A stretch of 53,438 bases of DNA, taken from Candidatus Hinthialibacteria bacterium OLB16 (lineage in GTDB: Bacteria; Hinthialibacterota; Hinthialibacteria; OLB16). The stretch is from assembly GCA_001567115.1 (NCBI GenBank), contig LMZT01000148.1, forward strand, positions 1 through 53,438, read 5' to 3'. Of the stretch, positions 1 to 7,695 are shown piece after piece; position 1 is the first letter of the stretch, and each line of letters begins with the position of its first letter. The position numbers and the translations under genes were made by a program. A model generated the notes under the pieces. The model was given only the letters and a program-made list of their open reading frames with translations. It did not search any database and had not been told where the DNA came from.

Positions 1-402
1 GCGGCGACCGCATGTCTTGAACAGTCCCTCGAGAAATCCCAGGGTGATTTCACTATCGCTCTGCTGGGTGCTCTCGGCCAGCGCAAAGACAAAAGCGCCG
101 GTCCCGCTCTCGAGAAGTTCATGAACCAGTCCAAGGGAGATCTCAAGCTCCTGTCCCTTGAAGCCCTCGCCAAATCAGGCGCGCTGCCTCCCAGGGAACT
201 CAGGAAGATTTTCGAGTCGATCGGCAAGCCCATCGATCCCGATGTCCGTGCGAATATCCGCCTGATGTTCGCCGACAACCTGGCGGCTCAGGGAGAAACC
301 GAGAGAGCCAGAAAGATCTATGAGAGCCTGCTCAAGGCAAAGGATGGCGATCAGATTCCCATCGCCGCGCAGAAAGGCCTCGATAGCCTCTCGAAGAAGT
401 AA
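1..402 (+). CDS. HEAT-repeat-like protein, C-terminal part (5' end cut by window)
   Basis: The reading frame is open from base 1 to the stop at 400-402, so this is the C-terminal 133 residues of a longer protein; the internal ATG at 121 is not a convincing start. The sequence is a run of short amphipathic helix pairs (for example LLGALGQRKDKSAGPALEKF, then LKLLSLEALAKSGALPPREL), as in HEAT or PBS-lyase-like repeats. It ends with a TPR-like helix pair around ERARKIYESLL and a Lys-rich tail. Such proteins are protein-binding scaffolds; no catalytic motif is visible. A hairpin that may act as a terminator follows 16 bases after the stop, and the next gene runs convergently. The partner and exact family are unknown. 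Confidence 0.7.
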   Translation, partial: AATACLEQSLEKSQGDFTIALLGALGQRKDKSAGPALEKFMNQSKGDLKLLSLEALAKSGALPPRELRKIFESIGKPIDPDVRANIRLMFADNLAAQGETERARKIYESLLKAKDGDQIPIAAQKGLDSLSKK

Positions 403-417
403 TCCGGATCGGACACT

Positions 418-446
418 GGGGGCGAGGCTTTCCAGGCTTTGCCCCC
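418..446 (+). terminator. Possible rho-independent terminator between convergent genes
   Basis: GGGGGC at 418-423 pairs with GCCCCC at 441-446 around a 17-base loop and is followed by a T-rich stretch (ACCCTTCTTTC). It lies just after the stop of the HEAT-like gene and before the end of the convergent TPR gene. The stem is short and the loop long, so efficiency is uncertain. Confidence 0.4.
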
Positions 447-465
447 ACCCTTCTTTCATTCCATT

Positions 466-1902
466 TCAAAACAGATGGAACATCATCCAGATCAGCAGAT
501 AAGCCCCCACCAGTGTGATAAAGATCCACTGCAGGGTTCCCCAGCCTTCTTTTTTCTCTGACAGGGAAGTTCTTCGAAGAGTCTCCAGGTTCTTGTGAAT
601 CAGCTTGTCGGTTTCTTCGGTGTGGCGCCGTTTGATCTGGTTGATCGCACGCTGAATCTGGCGCCTCAGTCCCGCGCCGCTGGCGGTTTCCATCTGGCAT
701 TCGAGGACAGATAGATGCTCGAGCTGCCCCGATCTTTCGAGGTACCGTGCCACCGCAAGCTGAACATCCCGGCTGGAATGGTGCATCTGCCCCAGCAGGA
801 AATTCAGAAATCGAGGCTCGAATGTTTCCGCCATGTACTGAAACGCCGCCTCTTTCAGCAGAGCCGGGCCATTCAGGCAATCCGACAGATCTTTGTCCGG
901 CACCTCATAACCAAACTTGCGGCACCAGGTCAGCACCGCCTCTTTTACCAGCACTGAGGAGGTTTCCATGAGGGTCAGCAATACCTTGTATATCCGGTCG
1001 GTTCCGGATTGTGAAAGAAAATGAATGCGGTGAAGCAGTTTTTCTTCATCACTGCTGAACAATCTGGGTATTTGCGAATCAGCCCGGGCAATCGCCAGCT
1101 GGACATCCTCGATTCGGTCTGTGACATCGCAGGATTCTTCCCGCAACCTCTCCAGGAAAGCCAGAGCAAGGGAAAGGCAGCCGGCATTCTGGAAACGCTC
1201 CGCCAGCCCGGAAAAAATCAGGCGGTCATATTCGCTTACCGCCAGCAGTTTCTGGGCATAGAGGCGTGCCGGTATCGGGGAGTTGTCCCGCAGATGGGTG
1301 AGGACCAGGTAATAATACGCGATCCGTTGAAGGCGTGGTTCGGTCTCGATCTCCAGCATTTTCTGCAGGCAGTCGATGGCTTCAGTAAACCGGTCCAGTT
1401 CATAATGGGCGCGACCCATGAGGCCATAACTGATCGGCTGCAATGATCCGACCACCATGGCTTCCTGAAAGCGCACCAGGCAGACCGAATACTCCTCGAG
1501 CTCAAAGTGCAGCCGGGCCAGGTGCTCGAGGAAAAGGGCCTGGCGTTTCTCGAGGTCGATGGCCTGGAGGTAGTATTCCTTGGCCATCTCGTAATTCCCC
1601 ATCTCATGGAAGGTGAATCCGAGGTAAAAGTAGGCAATTGCACAACCCGGATCGAGATCCAGTGCCCGTTCATAGGCCACCTTGGCCCCTTCACAATCCC
1701 CTGATTCAAACTTTCGCTTGCCCCGTTCCAGTTCTTTTTTGACATCCGACCGTACAAGAAAAACGACACTGTTACGGCCATTTGTCGAAGAAGATTGGGA
1801 GTTGGGAGAGATTTCAATATTTGGGATATCTCTCTGCTGGTTGGTCATAGCATATTGGACAGATTTCACCTGCAAAGTCGTCGAGCCCCCTCTACGACCC
1901 AT
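466..1902 (-). CDS. TPR/HEAT-repeat protein with C-terminal membrane anchor
   Basis: This 478-residue protein has a block of TPR units at about residues 50-230, with typical spacing seen in CEGAKVAYERALDLDPG and NYEMAKEYYLQAIDLE. Helical HEAT-like repeats follow to about residue 430, then a basic coiled segment. One hydrophobic helix closes the protein (WIFITLVGAYLLIWMM, about residues 457-474), leaving a near C-terminal tail anchor, so the repeats probably face the cytoplasm. There is no signal peptide. It probably serves as a membrane-tethered assembly platform. The start at 1902 (MGRRGG) has a weak AAGGG upstream; the ATG at 1848 (MTNQQ) is an alternative. It converges on another helical-repeat gene, so the two may be related in function, which is inference. 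Confidence 0.75.
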   Translation of the reverse strand: MGRRGGSTTLQVKSVQYAMTNQQRDIPNIEISPNSQSSSTNGRNSVVFLVRSDVKKELERGKRKFESGDCEGAKVAYERALDLDPGCAIAYFYLGFTFHEMGNYEMAKEYYLQAIDLEKRQALFLEHLARLHFELEEYSVCLVRFQEAMVVGSLQPISYGLMGRAHYELDRFTEAIDCLQKMLEIETEPRLQRIAYYYLVLTHLRDNSPIPARLYAQKLLAVSEYDRLIFSGLAERFQNAGCLSLALAFLERLREESCDVTDRIEDVQLAIARADSQIPRLFSSDEEKLLHRIHFLSQSGTDRIYKVLLTLMETSSVLVKEAVLTWCRKFGYEVPDKDLSDCLNGPALLKEAAFQYMAETFEPRFLNFLLGQMHHSSRDVQLAVARYLERSGQLEHLSVLECQMETASGAGLRRQIQRAINQIKRRHTEETDKLIHKNLETLRRTSLSEKKEGWGTLQWIFITLVGAYLLIWMMFHLF

Positions 1903-2021
1903 TTAACTTGATGCCCTTTCAGCTTAAAAAAATGAATTCCCACTACCACAGACGCTGATAAAAGGATTATCGGAGGGTCACGCCAGAACCTGAATGAGGA
2001 ACTTGCAGGAAACTTGGCGGA

Positions 2022-3104
2022 TCAGTCCCTCTGGACAGTGAAGGTTCCGCTGGAAAGCGGCTGGCTGACAGCCGAGCGATGCTGTATGGCACCGGACAGA
2101 TGATCTCCATCGCTGAAAGTGCCATTCAGGATGATATATCCGGTCCCATTCTGCTGGCTGGTGCCAGGAAAAGAAAAAGATATGCCACTGATCACGGGTG
2201 TGTTGACATAGATTTTTGTGCCACGGAACACCACCCGCAGCTGATTCGGAAGAAGATCTTCATCATTCGAGAGGGTGATGTTGGATACTCCTCCATCGAT
2301 CAGGGCGGTCCCGCTCCAGCTGGTGTTGAAAAGCTTCACGGGTGTCGCTGTCGGAGTCACTGTCGGCGGCGCTTTTGTAAAAGTCCGGGTGGGGGTGGCG
2401 GTTCGGGTCGGTGTGCGTGAATTGACAGGGGTTGGAGTGCTGGTTTCAGTCCGGGTGAGAGTGATCGTCGGAGTTGAGGTGATCGTCGGGGTTCGGTCGG
2501 GGTGAATGTATTGTGATGGTCCGCGGTAAAGCTGGGGAGTGAAGGTCGGGGTCGATGTTGGGGTGGGTGTATGAGGGATCAGCTGGATATTCCGTTCAAG
2601 ATTAGCGGAAATCAGGATGCCGATCTGGAACGATGCATATCCGACAGAGGAAATGTTATTCAGAACCGCCTGTGTATCCATCGGGAGGTTGATAAACTCA
2701 TAGAATCCCTGGCTGTTTGTGGCTCCATTTCGATCCGGGTATGGATCCGGCAAGTCCAGAAAAATCTGAAAGAAAGGAACCGGCTCACCACTGGCGCCAT
2801 CGGTAATGATGCCGAAAACACGCCCGGTCAGGGAAACTGTGGGAGAATACGTGGGAGTCGGTGAATTTGTTACTGTCGGAGTCATTGTGCTGGTCAGGGT
2901 GGGAGTCCGGCTCGGACCCGCCTCGGTTGGCGTCACTGTGGGAAAAAGCGAAAACCAGAATTGATGGAAAATAAACAGATCCCGGTCATCGATCCTGCCA
3001 CTCTGATCCAGGTCGGCACGTGGGTCGGGTGTGGGGCTTTGAGGCCATCCCGGGCCAACGATTATAAAAACCAAAAGAAAGGAAATTCGGAGTAACAGCA
3101 GCAT
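2022..3104 (-). CDS. Secreted PT-linker protein with dockerin-like loop and carboxypeptidase-regulatory-like domain
   Basis: The 360-residue product starts with a clear signal peptide (MLLLLRISFLLVFIIVGPGW, cleavage near PQS). Next comes a single dockerin/EF-hand-like loop, DLDQSGRIDDRDLFIFHQFW, at about residues 31-50, then a Thr/Pro linker. A domain resembling a carboxypeptidase regulatory-like beta-sandwich follows (GRVFGIITDGASGEPVPFFQ, about residues 93-175), then a second TPT-rich linker. The C-terminal beta-rich domain (about 255-360, WSGTALIDGGVSNITL to SSGTFTVQRD) is unrecognised. It is likely extracellular or surface attached. A lone half-dockerin is common in non-cellulosomal bacteria, so cohesin binding should not be assumed. 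It has no catalytic motif. Confidence 0.75.
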   Translation of the reverse strand: MLLLLRISFLLVFIIVGPGWPQSPTPDPRADLDQSGRIDDRDLFIFHQFWFSLFPTVTPTEAGPSRTPTLTSTMTPTVTNSPTPTYSPTVSLTGRVFGIITDGASGEPVPFFQIFLDLPDPYPDRNGATNSQGFYEFINLPMDTQAVLNNISSVGYASFQIGILISANLERNIQLIPHTPTPTSTPTFTPQLYRGPSQYIHPDRTPTITSTPTITLTRTETSTPTPVNSRTPTRTATPTRTFTKAPPTVTPTATPVKLFNTSWSGTALIDGGVSNITLSNDEDLLPNQLRVVFRGTKIYVNTPVISGISFSFPGTSQQNGTGYIILNGTFSDGDHLSGAIQHRSAVSQPLSSGTFTVQRD

Positions 3105-3306
3105 TGAGCATGGATTCTCTTAAAAAGAATATAGAAATGCTACTTTAATCCGTCAAGAAAATAAGGCTCCCCGGAATCAGCCGTTTCCCTTGTTCCGGAT
3201 CGATTGAAGGGATAGCCTAATAATTCATCCCTGAGAGGGGCCTGCAGACAGGTTCGACAGGCTATGGGAATCCGTCATTTGCAGGTGAATCATCCAATGA
3301 AATAGT

Positions 3307-4275
3307 ATGGCGACAAGCAGATCAGGGCCGACACAAAAGATTATTTCCGGAACAACGGAACCACACCGCTTCGATCTTATCGATGCGATCGAGGAAGCGG
3401 TCTGTTTTCTCACCGAAGAATGGAAAATCGTCTTTACCAATGATCGCCTGGCGGAAATCCTGGGTGGAAAATCCTCCGATTATCTCGGGAAAGATTTCCG
3501 GTCGCTGTTTCCTTCGGACCGCCATGAATCCTTGAACCAGGCTTACCGTTACACCCAGGAACAGGGCCAGGTGCGCATCCAGGTGGGAATGCTGGCAGCC
3601 GGCAAACCTGAGCCGATCCCGGTGCTGCTCCGCCTGATCCGTTACTCCGACCCAACCGCTCAGAGCGCCAGCCTGTATGCCATCATCCTGGACCTGAGTG
3701 AGCTGTACGAAGCCCTTCGGGTGCAGGAATTCCTGCGGCAACGGAATCGTGAGCTCGAGGATATGGCGATCACATGTCCGCTGACCGGGCTTTATAACCG
3801 GCGGTATTTCGACTACCGGCTGACAGAAGAAGTCCGGCGGGCTGTTCGATACCGGCATTGCCTGGGTCTGGCCATGGCCGATATCGATCACTTCAAGAAA
3901 GTCAATGATACCCATGGGCATCTGGTGGGAGATGAAGTCCTTCGCATGGTGGCTCGAACAATTCGCCAGACCACCCGCTTCACCGATATTGCTTCCCGTT
4001 ATGGAGGAGAAGAATTCGCTGTCATCCTGCCGGAAATCACCTCTCCCGGCACACTGGCCGCCGGGCTGCGGCTGCGCATGAAGATCCAGAATGAGCAATA
4101 TGCCTCATCGGTCGGGATCCATCAGATCACGATGAGTGTGGGTGTGACCTGCTTCGATCCGACTCAGGAACTTTCCAATGAAGATGAGATTTTACGCCGC
4201 GCCGATGAGGCCCTGTATCGTGCCAAACGCCAGGGAAGAAACCGTGTGATTTTATGGGGCCATCCAGGCGATTGA
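3307..4275 (+). CDS. PAS-GGDEF diguanylate cyclase
   Basis: This predicted cytoplasmic protein (322 residues) makes c-di-GMP from two GTP. A PAS-like sensor occupies about residues 18-135 (AIEEAVCFLTEEWKIVFTND) and a short coiled coil (VQEFLRQRNRELEDM) leads into the GGDEF domain (about 150-320). Visible motifs are PLTGLYNRRYF, the metal-binding DIDHFKKVNDTHGH and the active-site loop GGEEF. A full RxxD inhibitory site (RFTD) lies five residues before GGEEF, so product feedback is expected. It has no membrane segment and no EAL domain. The ABC permease gene begins inside its 3' end, indicating translational coupling. The ligand of the PAS domain is unknown. Confidence 0.92.
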   Translation: MATSRSGPTQKIISGTTEPHRFDLIDAIEEAVCFLTEEWKIVFTNDRLAEILGGKSSDYLGKDFRSLFPSDRHESLNQAYRYTQEQGQVRIQVGMLAAGKPEPIPVLLRLIRYSDPTAQSASLYAIILDLSELYEALRVQEFLRQRNRELEDMAITCPLTGLYNRRYFDYRLTEEVRRAVRYRHCLGLAMADIDHFKKVNDTHGHLVGDEVLRMVARTIRQTTRFTDIASRYGGEEFAVILPEITSPGTLAAGLRLRMKIQNEQYASSVGIHQITMSVGVTCFDPTQELSNEDEILRRADEALYRAKRQGRNRVILWGHPGD

Positions 4276-5981
4276 GGCTGATCCGGTTCTTTCCTGGAAG
4301 GTATTCTCTGCTTTTCATGGTATGGGGGACCCTCCTGGTCCTCGTGGTGTATCCCGCACTTGAGACACTGGCCCGAAGCCTGATCGACCAGGGCACTTTG
4401 TCGCTCAAAGCCTACCAGCGCTTCTTCATCGAATCCGAGGAGGGGTCTCGCCTGGTTCCCGGCATCGGCCTCCTGGCGCTTGGAGGAAGCCTGGTGGTTT
4501 CCTGCGCCAGTGTCTTCCTCGCTGCCCTGATTGGAATTCCTCTCGCTTTCCTTGTCGAACGGAACCGTTTTCCGGGAAGGAACTGGCTGGCATCCCTGGC
4601 CTTTCTTCCATTGACCCTTCCCCCGATTGTCGGGGTCGTCTCTTTCGACCTGATTTTTTCAGAAGCCGGCATCCTGCCCCGTTGCCTGGCATTGCTGTTC
4701 AGGCTGGATCAGCCTCCTTTTTACCTCTCCGGAAGGGATGGGGTGATCGCCATCCATGGTTATTCCTTCTTCCCCTTTTTCTTCTTCCTGGTGTCGAATG
4801 CCCTGCGGGAAATGGACAACTCTCTCATCGAGGCCTCACGCAGCCTGGGGATGTCCCGCTGGCGGACCCTCCTGCTGATCGAGTTTCCCATGCTGATCCC
4901 GGCGCTGTATGGAGCCGCCATCATGGTGTTCATGGCCTCGATGGCTTCTTTTTCGGCTCCCCTCCTGTTCGATGTCGAAGGACTGTATCTGAGCACTTAT
5001 ATCTATAACCTCAAGACACAGGACCTGTGGCAGGATGCCTTCACCGCCACCACGCTCTTCATGGGCGCTTCACTCTCGATGCTTCTGTTCCTGCGCTTTC
5101 TGCGCGGATCACGGCACTACCAGCCCCTCGGCAAAGGGGTGCCCCGCAAACCCTGGAAAGCCCAATCCCTGCCGGCAAGGTGCTGCCTCGGGATTCTTGC
5201 CTGGGCTGTTCTGATTCTGTTGCTGCTGCCCCATCTCGGGATCCTTCTCTGGTCTTTCACACAGGATGGTTCCTGGACTTGGCAGCTCCTGCCTCCCGGG
5301 TACACCCTTGAAAACTACAGGCGGATTCTCGGGCTTGCTGATATCTCCACCGATATCGTTCAGCCTGTTCGTAACAGCACCTGGATGGCAGGAATCGCCA
5401 CTCTCGCCAATCTGGCATTCGGAATCGCCGCAGCTTTCCTGCTGAAGGCCAGATCGGCCGGGAATAAGGCCATCACGGATCTGCTGGTCATGCTTCCCTG
5501 GGCGCTGCCCGGGACAGTCATCGCGATCAACCTGCTCGTGACATTCGGGCAGCCTTCACTCCTCACACTCGGGTTGAACCTTTCTCAAACCGCCTGGCTG
5601 CTGCCCATGGCCTATTTCATCCGGAATATCCCTCTTGTCGTGCGCCCGCTGGCTGCTGCCTGGGAGCAGGTGGGCGAGTCGGTCGAGGAGGCGGCGCGCA
5701 GCCTTGGTGCGGGACGGTTGCGGACCCTCCGCACTGTTTCGATCCCTCTGTTATTTCCCGCCCTGGTGGGTGGCGGCCTGCTGGCTTTTGTCACCGCGCT
5801 CGGTGAGTTCATCGCCTCGGCGATTCTCTTTACTCCGGGAAATAAACCGATTTCGGTCGCGATTTTCGGTGAGTTTCATGCTGGCGCTTATGGCCTGTGT
5901 TCTGCTTATGGTGTATTTCTGATCCTGCTCATCGGAGCTGTCATGTTAATCGGAGGAAGGAGCTCGCAGAGAATCGTATGA
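4254..5981 (+). CDS. ABC transporter permease, fused two-domain type (iron/thiamine-like)
   Basis: This 575-residue integral membrane protein has about twelve hydrophobic segments arranged as two tandem BPD_transp_1 modules, like FbpB and ThiP. Each half carries an EAA loop that docks the ATPase: EASRSLGMSRWRTLLLIEFP near residue 192 and EAARSLGAGRLRTLRTVSIP near residue 478. The family imports Fe3+, thiamine, sulfate or similar solutes. No cognate ATPase or binding protein lies in this window, so the substrate cannot be named. The listed ATG lies inside the cyclase gene; TTG at 4272 overlapping its TGA, or ATG at 4317, are alternatives. Its stop overlaps the yggS start (ATGA), so the three genes form an operon. 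Confidence 0.88.
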   Translation: MGPSRRLRLIRFFPGRYSLLFMVWGTLLVLVVYPALETLARSLIDQGTLSLKAYQRFFIESEEGSRLVPGIGLLALGGSLVVSCASVFLAALIGIPLAFLVERNRFPGRNWLASLAFLPLTLPPIVGVVSFDLIFSEAGILPRCLALLFRLDQPPFYLSGRDGVIAIHGYSFFPFFFFLVSNALREMDNSLIEASRSLGMSRWRTLLLIEFPMLIPALYGAAIMVFMASMASFSAPLLFDVEGLYLSTYIYNLKTQDLWQDAFTATTLFMGASLSMLLFLRFLRGSRHYQPLGKGVPRKPWKAQSLPARCCLGILAWAVLILLLLPHLGILLWSFTQDGSWTWQLLPPGYTLENYRRILGLADISTDIVQPVRNSTWMAGIATLANLAFGIAAAFLLKARSAGNKAITDLLVMLPWALPGTVIAINLLVTFGQPSLLTLGLNLSQTAWLLPMAYFIRNIPLVVRPLAAAWEQVGESVEEAARSLGAGRLRTLRTVSIPLLFPALVGGGLLAFVTALGEFIASAILFTPGNKPISVAIFGEFHAGAYGLCSAYGVFLILLIGAVMLIGGRSSQRIV

Positions 5982-6684
5982 AAGAAGGCATTCTGGCCGC
6001 CAACTTCAATTCCATCCAGAGCCAGATCGACCAGGCATGCCATGCTTCGGGGCGTGCGTCCGATGAAATCCGCCTGATTGCTGTCAGCAAATATGTCGAA
6101 GCCCCGGTCATCGAAGCCCTTTACCACCTTGGCCAGAAGGATTTCGGTGAAAATCGAATCCAGATCGCCAGCCCGAAAATCAATGCCCTGCAGACCCTGC
6201 CGCTCTGCTGGCATTTCATCGGACACCTTCAGACCAACAAAGTCCGCCAGGTGATCGAATCTTTCCATGTCATTCACTCGATTGACCGTGAGAGTCTCAT
6301 CCTGGAATTGATCCGCCAGCTCGCACGAAAAGCGGAGCATGAACCTGCAAGCCTTTCCCTGTTTTCCTCCAGGTGAACATCTCGGGTGAGGCATCCAAAA
6401 GCGGGGTTGAACCTGGCCAGGCCGAAAAGCTTGGGCAGATGCTGATTCAATCTCCATTGCTCGACTGGGCCGGTTTGATGACTCTGGCCCCGGAGGTGGA
6501 AGATCCCGGGGAAGTTCGACCGGTTTTTCGAAACCTGCGCCTGCTTCGAGACCAGCTGGAATCCAGGCTTGGAGTTCGCCTTCCCAGGCTGTCGATGGGG
6601 ATGTCGCAGGATTTTCAGGTTGCTCTGATGGAAGGCGCCACCGATATCCGCATCGGAAGCGCTCTTTATCGCGGTCTGATTTGA
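5978..6684 (+). CDS. yggS: YggS family PLP homeostasis protein (frameshifted)
   Basis: YggS/PROSC proteins bind pyridoxal phosphate on a TIM-barrel fold and keep PLP and amino-acid pools balanced. The N-terminal half (5978 to about 6359) has LIAVSK, with the PLP lysine, and FGENRIQ and WHFIGHLQTNKV. The C-terminal half, in another frame (about 6355 to 6684), has VFLQVNISGEASKSG, LSMGMSQDF and IRIGSALYRG. Joined, they give a full-length protein of about 235 residues. The break is one base missing near the CCC run at 6357-6359: four Cs would restore the frame. The start overlaps the permease stop as ATGA. Every family motif is present, so a sequence error is more likely than a pseudogene. Confidence 0.85.
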
Positions 6685-6707
6685 ACCCCGGATTCGGGCT
6701 ATCCCGT

Positions 6708-7031
6708 TCAGGATGCAGAATCGGTTGTGGCTGTCGCCTCAGAAGGGATTGAGGCCGGCAGGTCATCGACTGTTTCAGTCCCGGTCTCGATCTCATCCGT
6801 CGCTGAAAAGAGAGGTGTTCCCACATATCCGAGTTCACCACGCTTGTAGTACTCAAATTTGGCCCAGGGGCCGCGCACAAGATTCAGGTTGGCCGGATCC
6901 AGAAAGGTCTCATCATATACCCCACTGAATCGATAGGTTCGCTGGGTGAAATAGATCAACAGCACCACACAAAAACCGATGATGATCCGCGGCGCCCAGA
7001 TGGTGAACAAACTGTCCTGGTTGTCAGCCAT
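6708..7031 (-). CDS. Small single-pass membrane protein, unknown function
   Basis: The 107-residue product, from the ATG at 7029-7031, starts MADNQDSLFTIWAPR and has one transmembrane helix (IIIGFCVVLLIYF, about residues 16-28). A tyrosine- and charge-rich segment follows (KFEYYKRGELGYVGT), then a Glu/Thr/Ser-rich disordered tail. A longer reading to 7118 exists but would overlap the preceding gene. The start lies two bases after the stop of the nucleotidyltransferase gene, so the two are surely co-transcribed and perhaps coupled. No family is recognised; a role linked to the neighbour's activated sugar or lipid is inference. Confidence 0.6.
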   Translation of the reverse strand: MADNQDSLFTIWAPRIIIGFCVVLLIYFTQRTYRFSGVYDETFLDPANLNLVRGPWAKFEYYKRGELGYVGTPLFSATDEIETGTETVDDLPASIPSEATATTDSAS

Positions 7032-7033
7032 AC

Positions 7034-7507
7034 TCACAGCAGTGTCTTGATCCTTTCCAGCAGCTGTGTATTCGATTCCCACTCGAATTTCGGCACCAGG
7101 TAAAGCCTCCCACCGCAATCTTTGACTGCCTGGGATTCAATGCAGTCTTCGCCATAAGAGGCATCATTCACATGCACATTCGGGCGAACCCGGGTGACAA
7201 AATCGGTGCAGTCTTTTTCATCAAAAAGGATGACAAAATCAACGATATCAAAGGCTGCGATGATGCTGGCACGCTCCAGTTCCGGGCGGATCGGGCGTGT
7301 GGGACCTTTGAGTTTATTGACCGATAAATCGCTGTTAACCCCGACCACCAGGATTTCTCCCTGGGATTTGGCTTCCCGCAGCATGACCAGGTGGGCATAG
7401 CTGACAATGTCAAAACAGCCATTGGTTGTAACAATCTGTTTTCCCGCACGCCGAAGAGGTTCCAGCTCGCATTGCAGTTCGGCATCGCTGCGGCACAATT
7501 TTCCCAT
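7034..7507 (-). CDS. Heptose-phosphate-type nucleotidyltransferase (RfaE/HldE C-domain-like) with altered HxGH motif
   Basis: This 157-residue protein is the size of stand-alone RfaE2/HldE C-terminal domains, which transfer AMP to D-glycero-beta-D-manno-heptose 1-phosphate for LPS core synthesis. Family features are TNGCFD (residues 28-33), GVNSDLSVNKLKGPTRPI, the IVDFVILFDE strand, and a C-terminal SNTQLLERIKTLL like the STTxLIxRI signature. The ATP-binding (H/T)xGH motif after TNGCFD reads SYAH, so the first histidine and the glycine are replaced. The enzyme may be altered, use another nucleotide or sugar, or be inactive. It is followed at two bases by a small membrane-protein gene. Confidence 0.75.
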   Translation of the reverse strand: MGKLCRSDAELQCELEPLRRAGKQIVTTNGCFDIVSYAHLVMLREAKSQGEILVVGVNSDLSVNKLKGPTRPIRPELERASIIAAFDIVDFVILFDEKDCTDFVTRVRPNVHVNDASYGEDCIESQAVKDCGGRLYLVPKFEWESNTQLLERIKTLL

Positions 7508-7695
7508 CTCTGATTATCCAATCTCGCTTATTCTTACTGGGATGATATCGACCGATACCCCTATGTCAAGGCAAAGGCATCCATTTCGCCTGCAAACCGG
7601 TTGATACCCTCCCGAAACAGGCTCATTCGCTTGCTTCAAGCCTGCTGGCGTCGTAATATGAAACATTCGTTCAACCTGGAAGGTTTTTACCGTTA

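Noticed and set aside
2340-2580. Short repeats with period of about 12 bases that might suggest a CRISPR or tandem repeat array
   Set aside because: They encode the Thr/Pro linker of a secreted protein. There are no spacers, no conserved repeat length and no cas genes.
3322-4098. 258-codon frame antisense to the GGDEF gene
   Set aside because: The + strand has full PAS and GGDEF motifs; the antisense is a shadow.
5906-6880. 324-codon open frame on the - strand across yggS
   Set aside because: It only spans the antisense of the permease end, yggS and the small membrane-protein gene, and contains no recognisable protein features.
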